Counted from the stretch's first letter, positions 1 to 6,813 are shown. The stretch: DNA of 9,036 bases from Gammaproteobacteria bacterium (GCA_002694945.1 NZNP01000095.1:1-9036); one strand, 5' to 3'. Notes: generated by a model from the sequence alone, not told the origin. Numbers and translations are program-made.

Positions 1-464
1 AACATTCTATACGCATTCCCCAAGCCCTCTAGGACTCCTTTGTCTCTCACTTGTTCTTCGAACAGTGCTGCATAGATTTCTGCTGCTACTTCTATATTTC
101 CACTTCGGAGAGTCTGATCTGCAAGAAGGTTCCTAGCTTCTATATGTGTTTCATCAAGGCTAAGAGCCTTGACTATACAAGATCCGGCAGCAGATATTTC
201 TCCGTTATCTAACAATGCACGAGCCAGCAACAACCTCGGCTCTATATGACCCGGACTAGATAAGGTTGCCTTACGATACAAAATTATCGCGTCACTAAGG
301 TCCCCTCGTTTATGAGCAATCTGGCCTAGTGCTGTAAGACACAGGACATTGTCTGGCTCCTCAAGCAGTTGTTCAAAACATAGGTCTTCTGCAGATTCGA
401 AATCTGCCCTACGCATCGAGCGACGTAATTTATCCTGCCATGAAATATCAGATGGATTCGCCAA
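1..464 (-). CDS. TPR-repeat protein, N-terminal part (cut by left window edge)
   Basis: The minus strand stays open from a stop at 480-482 down to base 1, giving about 154 residues with the C-terminus outside the window. The translation shows tandem 34-residue tetratricopeptide repeats in register. Repeat 1 has W at position 4, A at 20 and P at 32. Repeat 2 (starting VLCLTALGQIAHKRGD) has G8, A20, Y24, A27 and P32. Repeats 3 and 4 follow, and a fifth begins at the edge. TPRs form helical scaffolds for protein-protein contact. I prefer the TTG start at 464: the first repeat needs the W residue, which lies upstream of the only ATG (414-416), and GGAAAG sits about 7 bases before the TTG. Starting at the ATG would cut the first repeat. 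Function is unknown. Such N-terminal repeats can precede catalytic domains (TPR-sulfotransferases, for example), but nothing here shows this. Its upstream region is shared with the divergent MetF-like gene. Confidence 0.75.
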   Translation of the reverse strand, partial: MANPSDISWQDKLRRSMRRADFESAEDLCFEQLLEEPDNVLCLTALGQIAHKRGDLSDAIILYRKATLSSPGHIEPRLLLARALLDNGEISAAGSCIVKALSLDETHIEARNLLADQTLRSGNIEVAAEIYAALFEEQVRDKGVLEGLGNAYRM

Positions 465-534
465 ACCTATTCTTTCCGATTATCCAGTCCTAGTTTATTA
501 TCCACGGACTTATTCCTTTTTGCCGGTTTTATTA

Positions 535-1434
535 GTGCAACGATTCCGAGAAGCGCTGAGCCAAGAAACATTCGTCCTAACCGCCGAGTTGCCCCTGTCA
601 CCGAAGCTTAACAGGCATGCGATTGTTTCAATGGCCGAAAAACTATCGCTTTCAGTGACTGCAATTCAAATCCCTGACCATACCAACGCACGGCCTCACA
701 TCTCTAACCTTACTGCTTCAGCCCTACTATTGCAGGCGGGCATTGACCCTATCATGCATATGAACAGCCGCGACCGAAATAGGATTAGCCTTCAGAGTGA
801 TTTGCTAAGTGCTCAAGCTCTAGGGATAACTAGCATTCTCCTCATGAGGGGTATGGACCTACCATCGGATCACCGCCCGCGAGCAACTAGCATCTTCGAT
901 GTCGGTGCCATTGACTTCATCACAACGGCGTCGGCCATAAGAGATGGAGAAGCGCTGAGTTCTGCTCGAGACGAGCATGTCTCACCTTTCCAAATTGGCG
1001 CAATCGCACAGGTCTTCGATCCAGCACCAGACTGGACACCAGAAAAGCTTAAAGCAAAGACTGACGCAGGCGCCAATTTTATTCAGCTACCGCTTTGCAT
1101 GAATCTCGAGATTCTGACGCGCTATATGCAAAAGCTCATCTCAGCAAGGCTTCTTTGGAAAGCCTCAGTAATGGTGACCATCGCGCCTTTTGCTGACCGC
1201 GAAGCTGCAGTAAAAACGAAGGCCAGCTTGCCCGACTCGTTGATACCTCAGTCAATTATAAATCAACTCGAGCAGTCAGCGAATCCTCGTCAGACAGGTA
1301 TAGACATTTGCGCTGAGATACTCACCGCAATAAGTATGATACCCGGCATCAGCGGCGCTAACATACTGGTTGACGAGGATGTCTCCGCAGCCGCAGAGGT
1401 TGTCACTGCTTTTCAGGCGGCTCAGCCTTCATAA
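535..1434 (+). CDS. Methylenetetrahydrofolate reductase (MetF)-family protein, divergent
   Basis: The protein is a single-domain MTHFR-fold (TIM barrel, FAD-binding) of 299 residues from a GTG start, close to the roughly 296 residues of E. coli MetF. Family landmarks are the strand with a glutamate (TAELPLSP, E18), the helix ASALLLQAGIDPI, the hallmark block SRDRNRISLQSDLL (78-91), a GAI strand near 155, AGANFIQLP near 178-185, and a C-terminal GIDICAEIL and IPGISGANILV. MetF enzymes convert 5,10-methylene-THF to 5-methyl-THF with NADH and FAD in the cytoplasm. Three active-site regions differ from classical MetF: ELPLSP replaces the FFPP-type motif, RGMD replaces RGD, and the Gln of the ITQ motif appears replaced by Pro (about 185). 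It may therefore be a specialised C1 paralogue. The frame stays open back to an ATG at 349, but 349 to about 464 is antisense to TPR coding sequence and does not look like MetF. TTG 520 is an alternative start, and neither start has a good ribosome site. The 3' end overlaps the convergent propeller gene by 13 bp. Confidence 0.82.
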   Translation: MQRFREALSQETFVLTAELPLSPKLNRHAIVSMAEKLSLSVTAIQIPDHTNARPHISNLTASALLLQAGIDPIMHMNSRDRNRISLQSDLLSAQALGITSILLMRGMDLPSDHRPRATSIFDVGAIDFITTASAIRDGEALSSARDEHVSPFQIGAIAQVFDPAPDWTPEKLKAKTDAGANFIQLPLCMNLEILTRYMQKLISARLLWKASVMVTIAPFADREAAVKTKASLPDSLIPQSIINQLEQSANPRQTGIDICAEILTAISMIPGISGANILVDEDVSAAAEVVTAFQAAQPS

Positions 1435-2354
1435 GGCCAGACTTCGAGGCCATGGATCGCATTACGAATGTCCATACTGATATTCACCGCATCAACACAA
1501 CGCCCCGATCGAAGTTCATATAACGATACCGTTGAAGGGGAAGAGCCGGCTGCTAAAAGGTCCTCTGATAGAAGAGTCAAGCCCCGGCCAAAACCCTGAC
1601 GTGCAACTTTTGAATTATCCACACCTCTAAAAGAAAGTTTATTTTCGGGATAAACCAATATAGGCATTGCCAACGCCCTATCAGGGGTCACAAAACGCAC
1701 ATGGTTGTTTGCCGTGTCGTTAAATAGAACCCCATCACGAAATGGTCGAGCATTATGAGTGCCACCAGGTAAACTACAGAACTCCCTAACTTCATTGTCA
1801 CTATTGATGTAAAGAAGCGCTCCTGTGTGCAAACCGCTGACATAAATACCATCCTCATCAATGAAAGTAGAATTTATGTGTGATCGATTACCAGGCCCTG
1901 GTCCAACGCTGCTGCTAGGATCAAAAACATTTCCATGCCAATCACCCTGCGTGTCTCGTTGAATATGAATACCCCACATGAATGCTGCCAAATCAATGTC
2001 AAAGACCAAAAGAGAATCAAAACCGGTTGAAGTCAGGAAGATTTTCCGGTCTCTACGACAGATTTCGTGGCAATGTTTTAGAAAGGGATTGCGCCAAGAG
2101 CGCTTTATACGAAAGTTTTGATCATAGCAAAACAGTTCATCCGAGGCCGCGATATAAATGTCACCTGCATCAAAGGTGATCCCCCGCAAACCGCGATCTG
2201 CCCCGCGCCCGGCGAAGTCGATTTCACCTGTATTCCAATCGACATGCTGCTCAACGACCTGATTTTCAAAATCGATAAGATAAACACCGCCGTGGCTCTC
2301 GCCCTGCTGACTGCCGCGAACAACCGAGGTCGCGATCAGTTTTGGTCTCCTCAT
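1422..2354 (-). CDS. Probable beta-propeller protein of unknown function
   Basis: This is a 310-residue protein with no signal peptide and no membrane segment, so probably cytoplasmic. The ATG at 2352-2354 is preferred. A TTG directly before it is in frame and would add one residue, and the ribosome site is weak either way. The sequence is a series of beta-rich segments of about 40 residues with propeller-like strand patterns: GVYLIDF, DIYIAASDELFCYD, KIFLTSTGFDSLLVFD, GIYVSGLHTGALLYIN, GVLFNDTANNHVRFV, DLLAAGSSPSTVSLYEL. Histidines recur at equivalent-looking places: HCHEI (about 94-97), DWHGN (140), RSHINS (159), GTHNARP (200) and AIHGLEVWP (301). The pattern recalls uncharacterised propeller families (DUF4915/TIGR03032-like, NHL-like), but I cannot confirm membership. 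The gene is divergent from speB across about 104 bp and convergent with the MetF-like gene. Its job could be binding or lactonase-like hydrolysis. This is not resolvable from sequence alone. Confidence 0.7.
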   Translation of the reverse strand: MRRPKLIATSVVRGSQQGESHGGVYLIDFENQVVEQHVDWNTGEIDFAGRGADRGLRGITFDAGDIYIAASDELFCYDQNFRIKRSWRNPFLKHCHEICRRDRKIFLTSTGFDSLLVFDIDLAAFMWGIHIQRDTQGDWHGNVFDPSSSVGPGPGNRSHINSTFIDEDGIYVSGLHTGALLYINSDNEVREFCSLPGGTHNARPFRDGVLFNDTANNHVRFVTPDRALAMPILVYPENKLSFRGVDNSKVARQGFGRGLTLLSEDLLAAGSSPSTVSLYELRSGRCVDAVNISMDIRNAIHGLEVWPYEG

Positions 2355-2375
2355 CAAATTATCTTGTTTCTAAAG

Positions 2376-2390
2376 CTAATTAAGAATTAG
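2376..2390. promoter_or_regulatory. Palindrome in the propeller/speB divergent region (operator candidate)
   Basis: There is a perfect inverted repeat CTAATT-aag-AATTAG, with two further pairs (AA/TT) after one mismatch on each side. It lies between the start of the minus-strand propeller gene and the start of speB, nearer the propeller gene. The size and position suit a dimeric regulator or promoter-associated dyad. The AT-rich content means chance is not excluded. No convincing sigma-70 pair was found beside it. Confidence 0.3.
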
Positions 2391-2458
2391 GTTAACCGAC
2401 TATCGACCCGCTGTCTCCACTCCGGTACCCTGACAAGACAAAGAATGTAGAGTAGGTT

Positions 2459-3403
2459 GTGGACAAAGATATCAATCGTAAGGCTATGCTAGAGCATTCG
2501 GCTAGTGGCACCACATTTGCTGGGCAATTGTCCTTCCTAAGACGCAAGTACACCAGGTCAATCGCCGGGGCCGATGTAGTCATAGCTGGTGTGCCGTTTG
2601 ACAGCGCAACGACTTACCGCCCGGGCGCAAGATTAGGCCCTCGTGCGATAAGGGAAGCGTCAGTCCAACTCGCCGAGATAGTCGAACAATCCTTTCCGTT
2701 TAAGATCAATCCTTTCCAGTCGCTAGCAGTGGCGGACTATGGCGATCTGGAATTAGACTCAGGCTACCCAAATCAAATAGTTGAGACAGTTGAAAACTTC
2801 GCTCATAAAATTCTGGAGCATGATGCTTTCATGATTTCTTTGGGAGGCGATCACTTTGTTACTTATCCTCTATTGAAAGCTCACTATCAGGTGCATGGCC
2901 CCATGGCTTTAGTACATTTCGATGCGCATGTAGACACCTGGCCCGATGATGGAAAACGCCTGGATCACGGCTCTATGTTTTTGCGTGCAAAGAATGAAGG
3001 CATCATTGATGTCGAACACTCAATCCAGATAGGAATCAGATCCTACAGTGAAAGCGACCATGGCTTCTCGATTTTGGATGCACCGTCCGTCCATCGTGAC
3101 GGCACTCAATCCGCTATAGAGCGCATCCGACAGACTGTTGGTTCAACACAGGCTTATTTAACCTTTGATATTGACTGCCTAGACCCGGCTTTTGCGCCAG
3201 GAACAGGTACTCCAGTAGCAGGAGGCTTATCCAGTGCGCAAGCGCTAGAAATCTTAAGGGGAATCGGTGATCTGAATTATGTAGGTATGGATCTCGTAGA
3301 GGTAGCACCCGCTTACGATCACGCAGAAATTACCGCAATCGCTGCCGCAACCATTATTCACGACTTCATCTGTCTGCTAGCTATAAAGCACAGTGCTAGT
3401 TGA
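2459..3403 (+). CDS. speB: Agmatinase
   Basis: Agmatinase hydrolyses agmatine to putrescine and urea with a binuclear manganese centre. It belongs to the ureohydrolase (arginase) fold and is cytoplasmic. All six metal ligands are present: H132 in SLGGDHFVTYP, D155, H157 and D159 in FDAHVD, and D237 and D239 in TFDIDCLDP. The agmatinase-type blocks LDHGSMFLRAKNEGIIDVEH (169-187), SIQIGIRS (188-195), DPAFAPGTGTPVAGGLSS and VGMDLVEVAPAYDHAEIT closely match E. coli SpeB as I recall it, which favours agmatinase over arginase or formiminoglutamase. Length is 314 residues versus 306 in E. coli. The GTG start is chosen because it gives the same spacing to the GVPFD strand as E. coli SpeB. AGAG lies about 6 bases upstream, and an ATG at codon 10 is the alternative. 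The 3' end overlaps the convergent SpuC-like gene by 8 bp. Guanidinobutyrase or a related guanidino-acid hydrolase is a less likely alternative. Confidence 0.93.
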   Translation: MDKDINRKAMLEHSASGTTFAGQLSFLRRKYTRSIAGADVVIAGVPFDSATTYRPGARLGPRAIREASVQLAEIVEQSFPFKINPFQSLAVADYGDLELDSGYPNQIVETVENFAHKILEHDAFMISLGGDHFVTYPLLKAHYQVHGPMALVHFDAHVDTWPDDGKRLDHGSMFLRAKNEGIIDVEHSIQIGIRSYSESDHGFSILDAPSVHRDGTQSAIERIRQTVGSTQAYLTFDIDCLDPAFAPGTGTPVAGGLSSAQALEILRGIGDLNYVGMDLVEVAPAYDHAEITAIAAATIIHDFICLLAIKHSAS

Positions 3404-4772
3404 TACCGTATTGCCTAGCAGTTTTGTCCAGCGCTACCCTAAGACGTTCGGTCAATAAATCGATTTCCTCATGATTAACTATTAATGGCGGAGCGCTGAT
3501 AATGGTATCTCCCACTTGACGGACCATAACACCCGCTTCTATAGCTGCGTTACGGCAAAAGACTGCGGCCTTACTATCCTCGTCTAGGCGATCGCGGTGC
3601 GGTTTCTGTCTTACAAGTTCAAGCGCACCGAGCATACCCTTTGTTCTGGCCTCTCCAACGATCGGATGATCCAAGAGCTCAGACCAACACGCCTCCCAAT
3701 GTAATTGAGAGTCAGTCTGAATCTGCTTTATCAGGTCGAGTTCGGTGTAAATCTCTAACGTTGCTCGACCTGCTGCACAAACTACAGGATGTCCCGAATA
3801 GGTATAACCATGCGCAAATTCACCACCACTAGTCGTAAGAACATCGGCGATACGGTCACCAAGAGCTACACCCCCTAAAGGTTGGTAGCCATTAGTCACT
3901 GCTTTGGCAAATGTAATAAGGTCGGGTTTGAAGCCAAAGGTCTGACAACCGAACCATTGCCCAGTACGTCCAAAGCCACAGATGACTTCATCACTGATTA
4001 TCAGCACATCACGTTCTCGACAAACCCTTTCTACCTCAGGCCAGTAGGTCTCTGGGGGAATAATAACGCCACCCGCACCCTGCACCGGCTCAGCGATAAA
4101 GGCTGCAACATTATCGGCACCCAGTTCATCGATCTTATCAGCCAATGCTCGAGCACAGGCCTGTGCAAATTCAACTTCAGACTGAGCCCCAGCTTCTTCA
4201 AAACTATAAGGTTGTCTAACATGATGCACATAGGGCAGCCCAGTGAACTGCTTGTGCATTCCCTTCATCCCACCCAAGGATGCCGCAGCAATCGTAGAGC
4301 CGTGATAAGCATTCTCACGAGAAATAAAAATCTTTTTTGAAGGGCGATCAATCAAGTCATAGTAGCGATGTACTAAACGAATATTAGTATCGTTCGCTTC
4401 TGAACCTGAGTTCGTGTAGAACACTCGACTGAACCCCTCGGGTAGAACCCGACACAAGGCTTCTGTAAGGGCAATTGTTGAGTCTGTGGTACAGTTAAAA
4501 AAACTATTGTAGTAAGGCAGTTTTTCCAGTTGATCTTTGACGGCATCAACAATCTTAGCCTGGCTATACCCCAGATTAGTACACCAAAGGCCCGACATCC
4601 CATCAAGCATTTCGTGACCATCGATGTCTGTAAGGTAAACATGCTGCGCTGAAACTATCGTGCGGCCACCATTTTTCTTATAAGAAGCCAGATCAGTAAA
4701 TGGATGCAGCACCGAATCCCTATCCACCTGTTGCAAAGCTGCCTTACCTAATCTACTCATGGGTTTTCTCAT
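3396..4772 (-). CDS. spuC: Class III aminotransferase, putrescine (omega-amine):pyruvate type
   Basis: This is a PLP-dependent fold-type I, class III (omega) aminotransferase of 458 residues, the usual length. Features seen are GLWCTNLGY (61-69), the phosphate-binding loop NSGSEAND (121-128), YHGST (156-160), AEPVQGAGGVIIPP (227-240), SDEVICGFGRTG with the pyridine-N aspartate D261, the Schiff-base lysine K290 in TFAKAVTNGYQPLGG, HGYTYSGHP (321-329) and GDTIISAPPL near the C-terminus. It closely resembles Pseudomonas SpuC, which moves an amino group from putrescine to pyruvate to give 4-aminobutanal and alanine. Neighbouring agmatinase supplies putrescine, which supports that substrate. Spermidine, cadaverine, beta-alanine or aromatic amines remain possible. 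Two starts compete: ATG 4772 and ATG 4760. The second has GAG about 7 bases upstream, while a candidate promoter lies only about 20 bp before the first. It is divergent from the second aminotransferase. Confidence 0.88.
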   Translation of the reverse strand: MRKPMSRLGKAALQQVDRDSVLHPFTDLASYKKNGGRTIVSAQHVYLTDIDGHEMLDGMSGLWCTNLGYSQAKIVDAVKDQLEKLPYYNSFFNCTTDSTIALTEALCRVLPEGFSRVFYTNSGSEANDTNIRLVHRYYDLIDRPSKKIFISRENAYHGSTIAAASLGGMKGMHKQFTGLPYVHHVRQPYSFEEAGAQSEVEFAQACARALADKIDELGADNVAAFIAEPVQGAGGVIIPPETYWPEVERVCRERDVLIISDEVICGFGRTGQWFGCQTFGFKPDLITFAKAVTNGYQPLGGVALGDRIADVLTTSGGEFAHGYTYSGHPVVCAAGRATLEIYTELDLIKQIQTDSQLHWEACWSELLDHPIVGEARTKGMLGALELVRQKPHRDRLDEDSKAAVFCRNAAIEAGVMVRQVGDTIISAPPLIVNHEEIDLLTERLRVALDKTARQYGIN

Positions 4773-4791
4773 TAACTTAGGCTAAAGCCGC

Positions 4792-4819
4792 AATTTACAC
4801 TGCTCCTAGCCAACGGCAA
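4792..4819 (-). promoter_or_regulatory. Candidate sigma-70 promoter for the SpuC-like gene
   Basis: Read on the minus strand, TTGCCG (4814-4819) and TAAATT (4792-4797) are separated by 16 bp, each matching the sigma-70 consensus at 4 of 6 positions. The -10 box ends about 20 bp before the ATG at 4772. Transcription would then start only about 13 bp from that ATG, leaving a very short leader, or about 25 bp from the alternative ATG at 4760. Strength is moderate at best. Confidence 0.33.
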
Positions 4820-4862
4820 AGTAGATATCGACGATGATTGAAAGCAAATAGTAAAATTACCC

Positions 4863-4871
4863 CTTAATTAG
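4863..4871 (-). promoter_or_regulatory. CTAATTAAG motif shared with the speB/propeller control region
   Basis: On the minus strand this site reads CTAATTAAG, identical to bases 2376-2384, which form half of the palindrome upstream of speB. Here the second half of the palindrome is absent. It lies 12 bp before the start codon of the second aminotransferase. It could be a weak half-site for a common regulator. The AT-rich nine-base match could also be chance. Confidence 0.2.
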
Positions 4872-4883
4872 TGGATAGCAATC

Positions 4884-6287
4884 ATGAGTAACTTCGAGCA
4901 ATACGACACTGCCAATATTGTTGCAGACGACAAAGCCCACTTTTTACACCCCTGGCAGGAATTCGATAAATTCGATAAGACCGGCGCGCTACCGATCGCC
5001 GAGGCTACCGGCGCCTATATATATGATTCGGATGGTAATCAATTACTCGATGCTATTGGCGGTATGTGGTGCACGAATATAGGTTTAGGCAGGGATGAAA
5101 TGGCAGAGGCTATCGCTGAACAAGTCCGTCAAATGGCCTATGCAAACCCCATGGTAGACATGACGAACATTCCAGGCAGTCAGCTAGCTAAGAAACTAGC
5201 CGAGCTTGCTCCTGGCGACTTAAATCACGTTTTCTTTTCATGCGGTGGTTCAACCGCTATCGACTCTGCACTGCGGTTGGTGCACTTTTATCAGAATTCT
5301 AGGGGTATGCCCGAAAAAAAACATATTCTAGCTCGCCAAGAGGCATATCACGGTTCAACTTTTGCGGCCATGTCTATTAGCGGCAAGCAAGCGGATCATA
5401 TCCCCGAATTCGACTATCTAACAGACACGATCCACCACCTATCCTGCCCCTATTACTATCGGGCGCCCGACGGTTTATCGGAAACGGAATTTACAGACAG
5501 CTTAGTAAAAGAATTCGAGGAAAAAATTATCGCTCTCGGGGGCGGCGATAAAGTAGCAGCTTTTTTTGCCGAACCGATAATGGGCTCCGGCGGCGTGATT
5601 GTGCCCCCTGAAGGTTATCTAAAACGAATGTGGGAAGTTTGCCAGGCTAATGACATCCTGTTTGTCGCGGATGAGGTCGTTACCGCCTTTGGACGTCTTG
5701 GTCATTGGTTTGCCTCAGAGTCAGTTTTCGATATAAAACCTGACATAATCACAACGGCTAAGGGACTGACATCCGGATATCAACCCCTCGGGGCCACCAT
5801 TTTTTCAGACCGCATTTGGCAAGTAATCAGTGAGCCAGGAAACGGACGGTATTTCGCTCACGGATTCACTTACACGGGTCATCCAGTTGCCTGCCGCGCG
5901 GCTTTAAAAAATATAGAAATCATGGAAAGGGAAAGGATCCTGGAACACGTGCGCGATGTAGGGCCTTATTTCTTAAAGCAACTAAAAAAGCTTGAGCAAC
6001 TACCCATCGTTGGAGAAGTCAGAGGTGACCACTTCATGGTCTGCATCGAGAACGTCGCTAACAAGGACACTAAAACATTATTCGATGAACAGATCGATAT
6101 AGGTCAAAGGATAACCGACGAGTGCGCAAGACGCGGAGTTCTGGTTCGACCTATCGGCCATCTCAATGTTCTGTCTCCTTCCCTAATCCTGAACGCAGAA
6201 GAAATAGATAGGATCGTCGTGACTTTAGGAGACAGTATCTCCGCCGTGATGGCAGACCTCAAAACTGAGAATTTGTGGTCCGTTTAA
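4884..6287 (+). CDS. Class III PLP-dependent aminotransferase, substrate unknown
   Basis: This is a 467-residue omega-type aminotransferase, complete from ATG with TGGA about 8 bases upstream. It shares the fold with the divergent SpuC-like enzyme but belongs to a different subfamily. Visible features are GGMWCTNIGLGRDE (59-72), SCGGSTAIDSALR (119-131) in place of the usual NSGSEAN loop, YHGST (155-159), AEPIMGSGGVIVPP (229-242), ADEVVTAFGRLG with D263, the Schiff-base lysine K293 in TTAKGLTSGYQPLG, and HGFTYTGHP (326-334). All catalytic residues are kept. The GGSTAxDSALR form is, from memory, typical of a class III group in marine and soil proteobacteria annotated only as aminotransferase. 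Candidate donors are GABA, beta-alanine, taurine or diamines, with pyruvate as acceptor. Clustering with agmatinase and SpuC makes a polyamine or GABA role attractive but unproven. The tspO gene follows after 10 bp, so the two are probably co-transcribed. Confidence 0.85.
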   Translation: MSNFEQYDTANIVADDKAHFLHPWQEFDKFDKTGALPIAEATGAYIYDSDGNQLLDAIGGMWCTNIGLGRDEMAEAIAEQVRQMAYANPMVDMTNIPGSQLAKKLAELAPGDLNHVFFSCGGSTAIDSALRLVHFYQNSRGMPEKKHILARQEAYHGSTFAAMSISGKQADHIPEFDYLTDTIHHLSCPYYYRAPDGLSETEFTDSLVKEFEEKIIALGGGDKVAAFFAEPIMGSGGVIVPPEGYLKRMWEVCQANDILFVADEVVTAFGRLGHWFASESVFDIKPDIITTAKGLTSGYQPLGATIFSDRIWQVISEPGNGRYFAHGFTYTGHPVACRAALKNIEIMERERILEHVRDVGPYFLKQLKKLEQLPIVGEVRGDHFMVCIENVANKDTKTLFDEQIDIGQRITDECARRGVLVRPIGHLNVLSPSLILNAEEIDRIVVTLGDSISAVMADLKTENLWSV

Positions 6288-6297
6288 GAGAGTCTGC

Positions 6298-6813
6298 ATG
6301 ACTGAAGGAACTGATAGCGTGCATCATTACGCTATTAACTGGAGGAAACTGATCCCTCTGTTTGTTGCCTTGGTTCTCTCTTACACAGCCGCAGTTCTTG
6401 GCACTCTAGGTTCAGTATCAGCACCTGAGTTTTACGCTCTCTTAAACCGTCCATCGTGGGCTCCTCCGACCTGGCTCTTCGGTCCAGTCTGGTCTGTCCT
6501 TTACACATTGATCGCTTTATCTAGTTGGCTGCTCTGGAAGAAAATTAACTTCAGGGAGCGGCTTCCCTACGTCATTCTCATTACACAGCTACTGGCCAAT
6601 GCTCTATGGTCTTGGTTGTTCTTCGCCTGGAAATTGGGGCTCGTCGCAGTCATTGAAATTACCGTACTATGGGCGCTGATAGCTGCAAATATTATCGTCT
6701 TTTATACTCGATCAAAGATGGCAGCCCTGCTACTGCTACCTTACCTTTGCTGGGTCTCCTTCGCTGCTGTTCTTGCCATCGCCCTTTGGCAGTCGAACCC
6801 TAGCCTCTTGTGA
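6298..6813 (+). CDS. tspO: TspO/MBR family membrane protein (tryptophan-rich sensory protein)
   Basis: This is a 171-residue integral inner-membrane protein with five hydrophobic segments at about 17-37, 57-80, 88-110, 114-135 and 141-164, the TspO topology. Signature motifs are RPSWAPPTWLFGPVWSVLY (51-69), LLANALWSWLFFAW (98-111) and LLPYLCWVSFAAVLAIALW (146-164). TspO proteins bind porphyrins and sterol-like ligands and act in tetrapyrrole or oxidative-stress signalling; in Rhodobacter, TspO tunes pigment gene expression to oxygen. The tail reads VLAIALWQSN where many relatives have LN before the last stretch, so alanine replaces a common asparagine near 160. The N-terminal soluble tail of about 15 residues is slightly longer than usual. 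GAGAG lies about 6 bases before the ATG. It sits 10 bp behind the aminotransferase on the same strand, an operon-like spacing, and converges on the symporter gene with only 19 bp between stops and no obvious terminator hairpin. Confidence 0.9.
   Translation: MTEGTDSVHHYAINWRKLIPLFVALVLSYTAAVLGTLGSVSAPEFYALLNRPSWAPPTWLFGPVWSVLYTLIALSSWLLWKKINFRERLPYVILITQLLANALWSWLFFAWKLGLVAVIEITVLWALIAANIIVFYTRSKMAALLLLPYLCWVSFAAVLAIALWQSNPSLL

Noticed and set aside
349..534. N-terminal extension of the MetF-like frame
   Set aside because: Low-complexity serine/basic start lies antisense to clear TPR repeats, has no MetF similarity, and would make the protein about 60 residues too long.
1982..2390. Several short open frames on both strands at the 5' part of the propeller gene
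   Set aside because: All overlap the propeller coding frame, which alone shows repeated beta-strand pattern.
3882..4340. 152-codon plus-strand open frame
   Set aside because: Fully antisense to the SpuC-like aminotransferase, whose motifs are intact; the reading has no domain pattern.
4031..4642. Two other minus-strand open frames within the aminotransferase
   Set aside because: They are alternative frames of the same coding stretch without recognisable protein features.
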